DNA of 64,000 nucleotides, taken from contig NZ_JALHRX010000003.1 of the NCBI RefSeq assembly GCF_023952475.1, positions 248,001-312,000 of the forward strand, given 5' to 3'. This document shows, one piece after another, positions 44,466 to 52,908 of this stretch. The position numbers were made by a program, and so were the translations under genes. The notes below the pieces were generated by a model that saw only the letters and a program-made list of their open reading frames with translations, was not told the DNA's origin and searched no databases. This DNA is from Cupriavidus sp. WGlv3 (GTDB lineage Bacteria > Pseudomonadota > Gammaproteobacteria > Burkholderiales > Burkholderiaceae). Within the stretch, counting starts at the first letter, position 1. The number at the start of each line of letters is the position of its first letter.

Positions 44466-45575
44466 TCAGTCGGCCTGGCCGCTCATCGGCTGGTAGCCGG
44501 TCACTTCCAGGTCGAAGCCGGTCATGCTGGGCATGCGCTGCTTGGCGGCCAGCACGCGCATCTTGCCGACGCCGACATCCTTCAGGATCTGCGCGCCCAT
44601 GCCATACGTGCGCAGGTCGGGCTTGCGGCGCGGGCGCGACTGCGGCGCGTCGAGCGCGCTGAATTGCGTGAACACCTGCTCGACGGTGTCGCCGCAGTTC
44701 AGCAGCACGATCACGCCGCGGTCGGCCTCGGCAATCGCCTGCATCGCCGCCGGGATGCTCCACGAGTGCGTCGTGCATTTCACTTCCAGCAGGTCCAGCA
44801 CCGAGAACGGCTCGTGCACGCGCACCAGCGTTTCCTGTTCTGGCGTGGGCTCGCCCTTGACCAGCGCGAGGTGGGCCTGGCCGGTCGGCTTGTCGCGGTA
44901 GGCGATGCTGTGGAAGGTGCCGTACGGGGTTTGCATGGCGCGCTCGCCGACGCGCTCGATGATGCTCTCGGTACGGCTGCGGTAGTGGATCAGGTCGGCG
45001 ATGGTGCCGATCTTCAGGTCATGCTCCTGGGCGAACTCGACCAGGTCGGGCAGGCGCGCCATGGTGCCGTCGTCCTTCATGATCTCGCAGATCACCGCCG
45101 CCGGCGTCAGTCCGGCCAGCGCGCCCAGGTCGCAGCCGGCCTCGGTATGTCCGGCGCGGATCAGCACGCCGCCGGGCTGCGCCGTAAGCGGGAAGATATG
45201 GCCCGGCTGTACCAGGTCGGCCGGCCTGGCGTCGCGGGCGACGGCGGCCTGCACGGTGCGGGCGCGGTCGGCGGCCGAAATGCCGGTGGTCACGCCCTCG
45301 GCCGCCTCGATCGAGACGGTGAAGTTGGTGCCGTGCTGGGTGCCGTTGCGGCTCACCATCGGATGCAGGTCGAGCTGGCGGCAGCGCTCTGCGGTCAGCG
45401 TCAGGCAGATCAGGCCGCGGCCATGCTTGGCCATGAAGTTGATTGCCTCCGGCGTGACGAAATCGGCAGCCAGGACCAAGTCGCCCTCATTTTCGCGGTC
45501 TTCCTCGTCGACAAGGATGACCATGCGGCCGGCGCGAATGTCGGCAATGATGTCTTCGGTACGGGCGATTGTCAT
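44466..45575 (-). CDS. ribB: 3,4-dihydroxy-2-butanone-4-phosphate synthase with degenerate GTP cyclohydrolase II domain
   Basis: A 369-aa RibBA-shaped protein. The N-terminal DHBP synthase domain is intact, with [11 protein letters not shown] at 23-33, [12 protein letters not shown] and [13 protein letters not shown]. The C-terminal GTP cyclohydrolase II domain has lost its catalytic parts: after VRVH (251-254) the zinc-binding cysteines are replaced by [11 protein letters not shown], and the QEGRGIGL loop is missing, although the ending [11 protein letters not shown] is kept. It therefore probably makes only butanone phosphate, and another RibA must exist. A minus-strand TACAAT at 45726-45731 may be its promoter. 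No FMN riboswitch is visible upstream. Confidence 0.92.
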   Translation of the reverse strand: MTIARTEDIIADIRAGRMVILVDEEDRENEGDLVLAADFVTPEAINFMAKHGRGLICLTLTAERCRQLDLHPMVSRNGTQHGTNFTVSIEAAEGVTTGISAADRARTVQAAVARDARPADLVQPGHIFPLTAQPGGVLIRAGHTEAGCDLGALAGLTPAAVICEIMKDDGTMARLPDLVEFAQEHDLKIGTIADLIHYRSRTESIIERVGERAMQTPYGTFHSIAYRDKPTGQAHLALVKGEPTPEQETLVRVHEPFSVLDLLEVKCTTHSWSIPAAMQAIAEADRGVIVLLNCGDTVEQVFTQFSALDAPQSRPRRKPDLRTYGMGAQILKDVGVGKMRVLAAKQRMPSMTGFDLEVTGYQPMSGQAD

Positions 45576-45830
45576 GGCGTGCTGAACGGCAGGTTGGGGC
45601 GGAAATCAGGCGAATGGCTGTGGCAGGAACCATGGCCGCGGTGGAAAGCGGCCGGACTGAGGCGGGGCATCGGGCCAGGCCGGCCGGGCCATATACGCCC
45701 GGCAGGTCGCCCAGTCAAGCCGGGTATTGTACGCCAAGGCAGCCCACGCTGGACGCGCAGGCCGCGAAAGTGCTGCCGGCTGGCGAAGGGACGGGCGAGG
45801 GGCAGGCTGCGGCGCCGGGCAGGCCCCGCC

Positions 45831-46454
45831 TTACGCGGGAGCCTGAGCGGCAGACAGCATCCGTTCCACGTAGCGCGCGATCAGGTCGATCTCCAGGTTG
45901 ACGCGCGCGCCGGGCTTGAGCTCCTGCAGCGTGGTCACTTCGACGGTGTGCGGGATCAGGTTGATCGAGAACTCGCAGCCGTCGGCTTCATCGGTGACGC
46001 GGTTGACGGTCAGCGACACGCCATTGACCACCACCGAGCCCTTGTAGGCGAGGTAGCGCGCCAGCTCGCGCGGGGCGCGGATGCGCAGCTCGTGCGACTC
46101 GCCCACCGGCGCAAAGTGCACCACTTCGCCCAGGCCGTCGACATGCCCCGACACCAGGTGGCCGCCGAGCCGGTCGGCCAGGCGCAGCGCCTTCTCCAGG
46201 TTGACGCGGCCGGCGCGGTCTAGCCCCACGGTCTTGTCCAGCGATTCGCGCGAGACCTCGACCTCGAACGCGTCGGGCGCCATGGCGATCACGGTCATGC
46301 AGGCTCCCTGGATGGCGATGCTGTCGCCGATGATGACATCCGACAGGTCGAGCCCGCCCGCGGCGATGCGCAGGCGCACGCCGGCATCGGCGGCGGCGCC
46401 GAGCGGGGTCACGGATTCAATGCGGCCGACCGCCGCGACAATGCCAGTAAACAT
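45831..46454 (-). CDS. ribE: Riboflavin synthase, alpha subunit type
   Basis: A 207-aa riboflavin synthase that converts two 6,7-dimethyl-8-ribityllumazine molecules to riboflavin. It has two similar lumazine-binding domains. The start MFTGIVAAVGRI is diagnostic, as are GACMTVIA and LGGHLVSGHVDGLG, and VNGVSLTVN in the second domain. The start at 46454 is the family start; 22 extra upstream residues were rejected. It lies 58 bp downstream of ribD. E. coli uses ribC for the same enzyme. Confidence 0.96.
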   Translation of the reverse strand: MFTGIVAAVGRIESVTPLGAAADAGVRLRIAAGGLDLSDVIIGDSIAIQGACMTVIAMAPDAFEVEVSRESLDKTVGLDRAGRVNLEKALRLADRLGGHLVSGHVDGLGEVVHFAPVGESHELRIRAPRELARYLAYKGSVVVNGVSLTVNRVTDEADGCEFSINLIPHTVEVTTLQELKPGARVNLEIDLIARYVERMLSAAQAPA

Positions 46455-46512
46455 GGTGGAGTCTTGTGCTTGAGGTTTTGGGAATCTCGGATGGGCTGCC
46501 GGCGTTCTGGCG

Positions 46513-47628
46513 CTACGCATCGTTGCGCCGGGCGATCAGCCGCAGGTCGTCGCCGATCTGCCGGACTTCATGCCAGTGGAACTGCTCGGCATCCTGCAGC
46601 CGCGCCAGCGGCGGCAGGTTGAACATGCCCTGGGCATCGCCGAGCAGCTTGGGCGCCAGGTAGATCAGCAGTTCGTCGGCGCAGTGCTCGCGCACCAGCG
46701 AACCGTTGAGCTTGAAGCCCGCCTCGACGTGCAATTCGTTGATGCCGCGCCGGCCGAGTTCTTCCAGCATGCGGCGCAACTCGACCTTGCCGTGCGGGTT
46801 GGGCAGCACCACGACTTCGACGCCACGGCCTTCCAGCGCGCGCTGGCGCTGGCGGTCTTCCACCGCGCAGAACACCAGCACGGGCCGGGCGAACTCGCCG
46901 GTATCCGGGGTCAGGATCTGCGCGTCGAGCGGCACTTCGAGCCGGGAATCGACCAGCACCCGCTGTGGCTGGCGCGGCGTGGCGATGGCCCGCACCGTCA
47001 GCGCGGGATTGTCGTCGCGCACGGTGCCGATGCCGGTCAGGATGGCGCAGGCGCGGGCGCGCCAGGCGTGGCCGTCGTCGCGCGCGGCCTGGCCGGTGAT
47101 CCACTGGCTGGTGCCGTCATGCAGCGCCGTGCCGCCATCCATCGACGCCGCCACCTTGACGCGCACCCACGGCAGCCCGCGCGTCATGCGCGAGACAAAG
47201 CCGATATTCAGGTCGCGCGCCTCTTTTTCCAGCAGGCCGCAGCGCACGTCGATGCCGGCATCGCGCAGGCGCTGCAGGCCGCGCCCGGAGACCGATGGAT
47301 TGGGGTCTTCCATCGCCGCCACCACGCGCGTCACGCCGGCGCGCACCAGCGCATCGGCGCAGGGCGGAGTGCGCCCGAAATGGCTACACGGCTCCAGCGT
47401 GACATAGGCGGTGGCGCCGGCCGGATCGAGCCCGCGCGACAGCGCGTCTTTCATCGCCTGGATCTCGGCATGGTCCTGCCCGGCCGGCTGGGTGAAGCCC
47501 TGTCCGATAACCTGGCCATCCTTGATCAGCACGCAGCCGACGCGCGGATTGGGCGTGGTGTTGAACAGGCCCCGCGCGGCGAGCGCGAGCGCCTGCTGCA
47601 TGGCGGCGTGGTCGGTATCGGAAAACAT
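46513..47628 (-). CDS. ribD: Bifunctional riboflavin deaminase/reductase RibD
   Basis: A 371-aa bifunctional enzyme. The N-terminal deaminase carries the zinc site H53-A-E55 and C81, C90 in PCSHFGRTPPC. The C-terminal reductase domain has VRVKVAASMDGGTAL and HVEAGFKLNGSLV. It performs two successive steps after GTP opening, giving the substrate for lumazine synthase. The N-terminus MFSDTDHAAMQQALALAARG is typical. It is the first gene of the rib block; the pseudopilin gene fimT ends only 51 bp upstream on the same strand, so the rib genes could be reached by read-through. Confidence 0.96.
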   Translation of the reverse strand: MFSDTDHAAMQQALALAARGLFNTTPNPRVGCVLIKDGQVIGQGFTQPAGQDHAEIQAMKDALSRGLDPAGATAYVTLEPCSHFGRTPPCADALVRAGVTRVVAAMEDPNPSVSGRGLQRLRDAGIDVRCGLLEKEARDLNIGFVSRMTRGLPWVRVKVAASMDGGTALHDGTSQWITGQAARDDGHAWRARACAILTGIGTVRDDNPALTVRAIATPRQPQRVLVDSRLEVPLDAQILTPDTGEFARPVLVFCAVEDRQRQRALEGRGVEVVVLPNPHGKVELRRMLEELGRRGINELHVEAGFKLNGSLVREHCADELLIYLAPKLLGDAQGMFNLPPLARLQDAEQFHWHEVRQIGDDLRLIARRNDA

Positions 47629-47679
47629 TCGGCGATCGGGTGGGCCTTGGCGCTGCGATTAGGTGGCAGGGCTGCCAGG

Positions 47680-48240
47680 TCATGGCGGTTCGGAGGATTC
47701 CGCCGCCTCGCAGTCGGTGTCGCGGCCGGGTGTGCAGAGTCGGATACGTCCCTGCGCGCCCAGCCTGACTTGCCGCTGCTCGCCACGGCAGCCAAGTGTG
47801 AAGGTGGCGGCCTGGAAACCGCCCTGCTCAGAACGAGAGTATCCCACAGGCAGGAATTTCAGCACATTGGCACCGCGCACCGTTTGCCGAAGGGTCACGG
47901 ACAGGCACGGCGTGCCGGGCTCGACCACGGACAGCACCACCGGCTGGTCAGGGCTGGCGCCTGCCGTCACCAGTTGCCAGCCCGGACTCAGCGTGGACTC
48001 GCCCGGCAGCGGCTGCAGCGTCACCTCGACGCGGCGCGACAGCGCGGTGGCGCGTGCCAGCGCCAGCGACATCGCCAGCCGGTCGGCCGCAAGCGTGACC
48101 TGCTGGCGCGCGAGCATGCCGCTGAACAGCGGATAGGCCGCGGCCGTGAATACGCTGAGAATGGCCAGGCCGGCGACCAGTTCGACCAGCGTCAGTCCAC
48201 CCGTGTGTCGAGGCCTGCCGGCATTCCATGGCATGTCCAT
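47680..48240 (-). CDS. fimT: Type IV pseudopilin, FimT/GspH type (cluster 1)
   Basis: A 186-aa prepilin-like protein. The class III signal is RPRHTGG^LTLVEL (cleavage after G15, methylated L16, E at +5), followed by a hydrophobic helix. The body ends in cysteines near the C-terminus. GspH/FimT proteins are minor pilins that prime type IV pilus assembly. It is the last gene of the minus-strand minor-pilin operon 52383-47680, and lies 51 bp upstream of ribD. An ATG two residues later is possible. The second fimT in the window is at 52909. Confidence 0.85.
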   Translation of the reverse strand: MDMPWNAGRPRHTGGLTLVELVAGLAILSVFTAAAYPLFSGMLARQQVTLAADRLAMSLALARATALSRRVEVTLQPLPGESTLSPGWQLVTAGASPDQPVVLSVVEPGTPCLSVTLRQTVRGANVLKFLPVGYSRSEQGGFQAATFTLGCRGEQRQVRLGAQGRIRLCTPGRDTDCEAAESSEPP

Positions 48241-48247
48241 CGGGGCC

Positions 48248-48703
48248 TCAGCAATGGGGTGGCAACGGCTGCGGCACCGCGCCGTCGGGCAGCGCCAGCC
48301 ACTGACCGGTGCTGCGCAGGATCAGCGTCCCGCATTCGGGATCCGCGGCTTGCGGCACCGCACGGAGTTCGACACAGGTATCCAACGGGACTTGCGGACA
48401 GGCGCCGGCGCTTACCAGATGGCGCACCGGGCCATTGGCTGGCACGCGCAGCGGCCACTGGCCGGCAACCATGTCGGCCCCTGGCGCGGCGGCAAAGGTC
48501 ACCGCCTCGAGCGCATGCCGCTCGAGTTGCAGCATCGCGCCGGCCAGCGCGGCGCGGGCCTGCGCGCGCCAGCCGCGCGCCAGATGGCGGTGCCACGCGG
48601 GCACGGCCATGGCCGCGAGGATGGCCAGCACGGCCAGCGCGGCCACCAGCTCGATCAGGCTGAAGCCGCGCTTGCGCCGGCGGGCAGATGCCCGGCTCAT
48701 CAT
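48248..48703 (-). CDS. Type IV minor pilin, PilE-like (cluster 1)
   Basis: A 151-aa prepilin. The leader MMSRASARRRKRG is followed by G^FSLIELVAALAVLAILAAMAV, the canonical N-terminal helix with E at +5. A pair of cysteines (ACPQVPLDTC) and a late C are in the globular part, which is short. It is probably a PilE-type minor pilin. The ATG at 48703 overlaps the upstream stop by ATGA; a 37-residue longer frame lies inside the PilY1-like gene. It ends 7 bp before fimT. Confidence 0.85.
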   Translation of the reverse strand: MMSRASARRRKRGFSLIELVAALAVLAILAAMAVPAWHRHLARGWRAQARAALAGAMLQLERHALEAVTFAAAPGADMVAGQWPLRVPANGPVRHLVSAGACPQVPLDTCVELRAVPQAADPECGTLILRSTGQWLALPDGAVPQPLPPHC

Positions 48704-50535
48704 GGCGCCTCCTCCCTGGCCGGGCCGACGATCTCGCGCCAGCGCAGGCGCCCGGTGCGGCGCGTGGCGAGCGTTTGTGCGACCTGCGTGACGGCGTTGC
48801 CCGTGGCGGACCACACCGAGAGGGAAAACGCCTGGCGTCCGGCGCCGCCCGGTTGCGCGGGCGTGCCGGGCAATTCGGTGCGGGTCGCGAACACGCTGGC
48901 CCCGGGCGCCAGCAACTGGCCGGTGGCGACCAGCAGGCGCTCGCCGAAGCTGCGCTGCACGACGGATTCCCCGGTCGCCGCCAGCACCAGGTAACTGCGT
49001 TGCGCGCCATCGGGTGTGCGGGTCACGAACAGCAGGTAGCCGGGGAAGACCGGTTCGATCTCGACCAGCTGTTCGCCGGCATGGGGCAGGGTCAGGCGCC
49101 AGCCGGGATCCTGCGCGCCGCCGGGCGTCGCGCGCAGGATGTGGCCGTTGTCTGCCGCCTGGGTCGTGACCTGCCGGGGCGCGCGCGCCGTGACGCTGCG
49201 TGTGGCAAGGTCATCGGGCACCGCGGCCAGCTCGTTGCCGGCGCCGTAGATCACCACGGGCGCGGTCGGGGATCCGAGCAGTACGGGGGCTTCTTCCCTG
49301 GCCGGTTGCGCGGACACCTGCATCCGGTACAGGCAGGCCGCGGCAGGGCTTGCGCCGGCCGGCGGCGCGTCGGCAAGCGGGAAGCGCCAGAGCTGGCCGG
49401 CATTGTCGGTGGCATAGGCCGCGAGCGCGGCACCGGTGAGATCGGGCAGCACGCTGACCGCCACCAGCTGGCCGGCCGCAGGGCCGCCGAGGCAGTCGCG
49501 CTCCGGCAAGGTCAAGGTGCGGATGGCGTACTGGCCGGCCCATGCGGCGCTGGCGGGCTTGTCCAGTGGCAGCAAGGCAAGTCCGGCGCGGCCAGCGCCC
49601 GCCTCGCCACCGGTGCCTGCATCGAGGATCACGACCGCGAACCAGCGCAAACCATCCGGACCACGGATGCCCGCCGCGCGTACCGGCCCGCGTCCGGCCA
49701 GCGGCAGGGCGTCGGTCGCGGCGATCTCCCAGATCGGCACGAACGGCATCTGTCCGTCGGGATCGGTAACGTCGAGCACGAAGGCTGCCGCGGGGTTGCC
49801 GGCGGCGGCATTGGCCGGGACGCCGCATAGCAGCACCGTGCGCCATTCGCCGCGCAGGGTGACGTCCTGCGCTTCCGGGCGCGGGCAGGGCGGCGGCACC
49901 GTTGGTGTTCCCGGGGCCGGCATGGCGATGGCATAGGGCAGCAGCGCGCCCGGCAGGTAAGCGGCACGCTCCTCGCCGGTCGCGGCATCGAACGCATGCA
50001 GCAGGCCGTCGACGGTGCCATGCCAGGCCACATGCGTGCGCAGGCTGTAGCGCAGGCGAAAGCCGGCGTGGCCGGCTTTGCCGGGCGACCATGCGGGCGG
50101 CGCCACCACCCGCACGCGTGCGCCCGCCGCATTGCCCAGGCGGGTATCGCGCGGGCGCAGGCCGGGGCGGGTCTGGTCGCCGTGCAGCCAGTCCACCGAG
50201 GCGCTGTCCCCAATGTGCAAGGCCTCGGTTACTGCATCCCATTGCAGCGGAATGGCGCGCGCCGTCTCGCCGTCCGGTGCCGCATACGTGAATATCCGCC
50301 GCGACGGCACGGTCCGGCGGTCGAGGCGGTCGCCGGCCTCCCACAGGTCCGGCGAGGGCGCCTGCGTCAGGTCCTGCCAGCCGATGGCGAACAGGCGCCC
50401 GGTCCACGGATACGCGCCGTTCGCGGTCCGGTAGGCCAGTGGCAGCCGGCCCGCTTCGGACCCGGCGGCATGGCAGGCCGCAGCTACGACAAGGACAAGA
50501 CAGACGAGGGTGCAGCGGACGGCGAGGCGGGTCAT
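48700..50535 (-). CDS. Truncated PilY1-like protein (cluster 1)
   Basis: A 611-aa secreted protein resembling only the C-terminal beta-propeller half of PilY1. A signal peptide (LVCLVLVVAAACHA) is followed by a short N-terminal part with no von Willebrand A or lectin-like domain, then propeller repeats such as WHGTVDGLLHAFDAATG and TDNAGQLWRF. The calcium-binding loop that should be DxDxDG has become D365-L-T-G-A-A-L-A-A, so it has lost its ligands. A lipobox-like VAAAC at about residue 20 is possible. It is coupled to neighbours on both sides (ATGA). It may be a non-adhesive tip or assembly factor. The longer open frame to 50874 lies in the pilX gene and is rejected. Confidence 0.8.
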   Translation of the reverse strand: MTRLAVRCTLVCLVLVVAAACHAAGSEAGRLPLAYRTANGAYPWTGRLFAIGWQDLTQAPSPDLWEAGDRLDRRTVPSRRIFTYAAPDGETARAIPLQWDAVTEALHIGDSASVDWLHGDQTRPGLRPRDTRLGNAAGARVRVVAPPAWSPGKAGHAGFRLRYSLRTHVAWHGTVDGLLHAFDAATGEERAAYLPGALLPYAIAMPAPGTPTVPPPCPRPEAQDVTLRGEWRTVLLCGVPANAAAGNPAAAFVLDVTDPDGQMPFVPIWEIAATDALPLAGRGPVRAAGIRGPDGLRWFAVVILDAGTGGEAGAGRAGLALLPLDKPASAAWAGQYAIRTLTLPERDCLGGPAAGQLVAVSVLPDLTGAALAAYATDNAGQLWRFPLADAPPAGASPAAACLYRMQVSAQPAREEAPVLLGSPTAPVVIYGAGNELAAVPDDLATRSVTARAPRQVTTQAADNGHILRATPGGAQDPGWRLTLPHAGEQLVEIEPVFPGYLLFVTRTPDGAQRSYLVLAATGESVVQRSFGERLLVATGQLLAPGASVFATRTELPGTPAQPGGAGRQAFSLSVWSATGNAVTQVAQTLATRRTGRLRWREIVGPAREEAP

Positions 50536-51125
50536 GGCTGGATCACGCTTTGCAAAAGAGCGCGCACGGCCCGGGTGCGGCCGAAGCCGACCGCGGTCAC
50601 CCGCATCCGCGGTGCCGGGGCGAGTGCGAAGGCGGGGTCCGGCGCACTGTAGCCGGCCGGCGCTTCGTCCAGGATTTCCGCGACATAGCGCGGCGGCTCC
50701 TGCGCGGCTGCGTCGGCCGGCAGAGCAGCGCCGGTAAATCGGCCCAGCGGCACGCCGATGACGTCGACCTCGGCATCGGCCCGCAGCCATGGCTGCCACA
50801 CCGGTGGCCCGGCCAATGCGGGGCGGCAGAGGCCCGCCTGCTGGCCGCTGCCGCAGCGACCCGGGGCCGGCCAAAGAGCCAGGCGGTCCTGCAGGTTCGG
50901 CGATGCCGCGGCCGCCAGCAGCTCGGCCTCGCCATCGCGCAGGGCGGCCTCGGCGGCGCGGAACGCGAGTTCGCGCTCATGCTGCATGACGGCAAGCTGC
51001 CGGCCGGACAGCAGCATCTGCAGCGTGGCGGCCGCGATCAGCACCACCATCAGCAGCAGGGTGGCGCACAGCAGCAGCGTGACGGCGCCGGCCTGGCACG
51101 GGCGTGGCAGGCGGGGCGCTAGCAC
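50532..51125 (-). CDS. Type IV minor pilin, PilX-like (cluster 1)
   Basis: A 197-aa PilX-type protein with a leader MLAPRLPRPCQAG, then ^AVTLLLCATLLLMVVLIA. Like other PilX proteins it lacks the +5 glutamate. RELAFRAAEAALRDGEAEL after the helix is a PilX feature. A GTG start at 51125 overlaps the pilW stop by 7 bp. PilX is a minor pilin linked to pilus priming and cell aggregation. It is the third gene of the minus-strand operon. Confidence 0.82.
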   Translation of the reverse strand: MLAPRLPRPCQAGAVTLLLCATLLLMVVLIAAATLQMLLSGRQLAVMQHERELAFRAAEAALRDGEAELLAAAASPNLQDRLALWPAPGRCGSGQQAGLCRPALAGPPVWQPWLRADAEVDVIGVPLGRFTGAALPADAAAQEPPRYVAEILDEAPAGYSAPDPAFALAPAPRMRVTAVGFGRTRAVRALLQSVIQP

Positions 51126-52066
51126 AGTGTCTCCTCGCAGTGCGGCGCATTGCGCAGCCGCACCGTGGCGGCGAACACGCGACGCGCGGTGCCTGCCTGC
51201 GCCGGCGTAGCGGGCGGCAGGTCCGCCGCCGCGGTGCCGGGCAGCGACAGCGTGTCCGTAGCGCTACCCCGGACCGGCGTGGCCGAGCCCGGCCGGTCGC
51301 CGCGCACGGCGAGGGCGATCTGGACCGCCACCACGCGTTGCCAGGCGGCATCGCCCGGCGCGGGGATCGCCGATGCCGTTTCGAAGCGATCGGGGCGGCC
51401 GTCCTGGTCCAGGTCCAACCCATAGCGCAATTGCAGCGATTCCACCCCGCGCACCAGCGCGCCCGAGGTCCAGCCGCTGCCGTCGATCAGGCCATTGCGG
51501 CGGGCCGGGTAACGGCACAGCAGTTGCGGCACGCCGTCGGCGCCAGCCGCCACATAGAGCAGGTTCTCGGCGACATAGCTGGCGGCTGGTGCGGTGGCCG
51601 CCGCGCCTGTTGCAATTGCCGCGACCGCATAGCCGCTGCAATCGGTCATGGTGTCGTCCGGCTGCGCCGGCGCGGCGGGCAGGCCGCTGCCGCTGAAGCG
51701 GACCAGCAGCGCGTCGCTTTGGCCGACCGCGGCCCTGGCGCAGGCGGGTACGGCGGCGATGGCGGGCTGGCCGCAATTGTCCGCGCCGCTGACCGCGGGC
51801 AGGGCAGTGGCGGCCATGCCGGAGGCGGGCTCGCCCGGCCAGCCGGACTGCCGTAGCAGCGTGGACAGAATGGCCAGCGCGCGCTGGCCGCGTTCCTCGA
51901 TCAGCACGCGGTCGGTGGCGGCGAGGTAGGCCGCATGCGCGTTGAGGAAGGCGGCGCCGGCCGCGGCGGAGGCGATCAGGCCCAGCGTCATGCCGACCAT
52001 CAATTCGACCAGCGAAAAGCCGCGCGGGTGGGTCCGCAAGCTGCGGGCGTCAATGAGCCGGTTCAT
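51119..52066 (-). CDS. Type IV minor pilin, PilW-like (cluster 1)
   Basis: A 315-aa minor pilin. The leader RSLRTHPRG is followed by ^FSLVELMVGMTLGLIASAAAGAAF, the PilW-type helix with the +5 glutamate. The body is long, with DNCG and C near the end (CEETLC), and LRYGLDLDQDG that might bind a metal. The ATG at 52066 overlaps the pilV-like stop in ATGA. PilW is needed for stable pili in Pseudomonas. The paralog in cluster 2 is shorter (255 aa). Confidence 0.85.
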   Translation of the reverse strand: MNRLIDARSLRTHPRGFSLVELMVGMTLGLIASAAAGAAFLNAHAAYLAATDRVLIEERGQRALAILSTLLRQSGWPGEPASGMAATALPAVSGADNCGQPAIAAVPACARAAVGQSDALLVRFSGSGLPAAPAQPDDTMTDCSGYAVAAIATGAAATAPAASYVAENLLYVAAGADGVPQLLCRYPARRNGLIDGSGWTSGALVRGVESLQLRYGLDLDQDGRPDRFETASAIPAPGDAAWQRVVAVQIALAVRGDRPGSATPVRGSATDTLSLPGTAAADLPPATPAQAGTARRVFAATVRLRNAPHCEETLC

Positions 52067-52383
52067 GGTCGCGCCCATGTTGATCCGGCCGGCAGGCAGC
52101 CGCCGGCATCCGGCATCGGCACGATGGCGGCGACCGCGGTGGCCAAGGGCGCTGCACAGCGGCCCAGTTCGGCATCGTCGGCCGCGCTGCGCGTGGCCTG
52201 TGCCAGGCGCTCCAGCTGGCGCAGCCAGCCCAGCCCGGTGGTGCCGACCACCGCCATCGGCAGCAGTCCGGCAAGGACGATCGACAGGGCGCCAAGCGCC
52301 TCGATCAGCGCGTAGGCGCGCTGGACCCTGGGTTGCGGGGTAGTTGGCGGCGGCGATCGACGCCGGACGGCGGATGAGGACAT
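52063..52383 (-). CDS. Short PilV-like minor pilin with Ala at -1 (cluster 1)
   Basis: A 106-aa PilV-type protein, first gene of the minus-strand operon. The hydrophobic helix YALIEALGALSIVLAGLLPMAV carries a glutamate at +5 (E28), but the residue before the cleavage site is Ala (QRA^YALIE), not the nearly invariant Gly. The globular part is about half as long as in the cluster 2 PilV (187 aa), and ends in a CLPAG motif. It may process slowly, or the frame start may be different. The gene stands divergent from cluster 2. Confidence 0.7.
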   Translation of the reverse strand: MSSSAVRRRSPPPTTPQPRVQRAYALIEALGALSIVLAGLLPMAVVGTTGLGWLRQLERLAQATRSAADDAELGRCAAPLATAVAAIVPMPDAGGCLPAGSTWARP

Positions 52384-52908
52384 GGCATGGGTTGTGAAGG
52401 CGATGGGCCCAGATTAGCCAGCCCTCCGAACCGCGAACGTGCCGAAACGTAAAGCAGGGAGATCCGCACCATTGTGTTAAGCGCGGGCCTGCTGCGCCCG
52501 ACCGTCACGCTTGCCCGCGCGCAGTTGCGGCGGCCCAACGCCTTGCCGACTGGCCGCCAAACGCTGCGCGATGCAATTGACAGGAATTATCAAATTCCCC
52601 ACTATCGCGGGTGTTGCAAAGTCGTAACGATTCCGCTATTCGATCCGCGATTCGCGGCATCCCGTTGCCGGCCGCTGAGGCGGCAGCGAGGCATAGAACA
52701 AGAATTTTCGGGTGCGGGCTGGCCTTTCCGCCGTCAGAGCGGAATGCCTTGCCCAGATAACAAAGCCATTTATCGGGGGTCAACATGCATCGGGTCATCC
52801 TGGCAGTTCCTTGTCCATCGGCGGCGGCACCTCTGCCCGCGCGCTGACATGCCGGCGACGGTTCGCCTTCGCGATACCGCGCCTCCCCGCCTTCACCACG
52901 ATGTGGCC
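52384..52908. other. Divergent intergenic region between the two minor-pilin operons
   Basis: About 525 bp between the cluster 1 pilV and the cluster 2 fimT. On the plus strand TTGACA at 52577-52582 is followed at once by an inverted repeat GGAATT-ATCA-AATTCC. I see no clear protein gene. Its composition is lower in G+C near 52560-52660 than the flanks. Promoters of both operons must lie here. Confidence 0.5.
52577..52598 (+). promoter_or_regulatory. -35 box with overlapping inverted repeat upstream of cluster 2 pilins
   Basis: TTGACA (52577-52582) directly followed by GGAATT-ATCA-AATTCC (52583-52598), a perfect 6-bp-arm inverted repeat. The repeat occupies the spacer where a repressor or activator could act. 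The -10 box is weak (CACTAT at 52600-52605). Confidence 0.35.

Noticed and set aside
45576-45830. Possible FMN riboswitch upstream of ribB
   Set aside because: I searched both strands for the RFN core (GCCCGCGAGC, ACCGGCGGT-like elements) and found none here or upstream of ribD.
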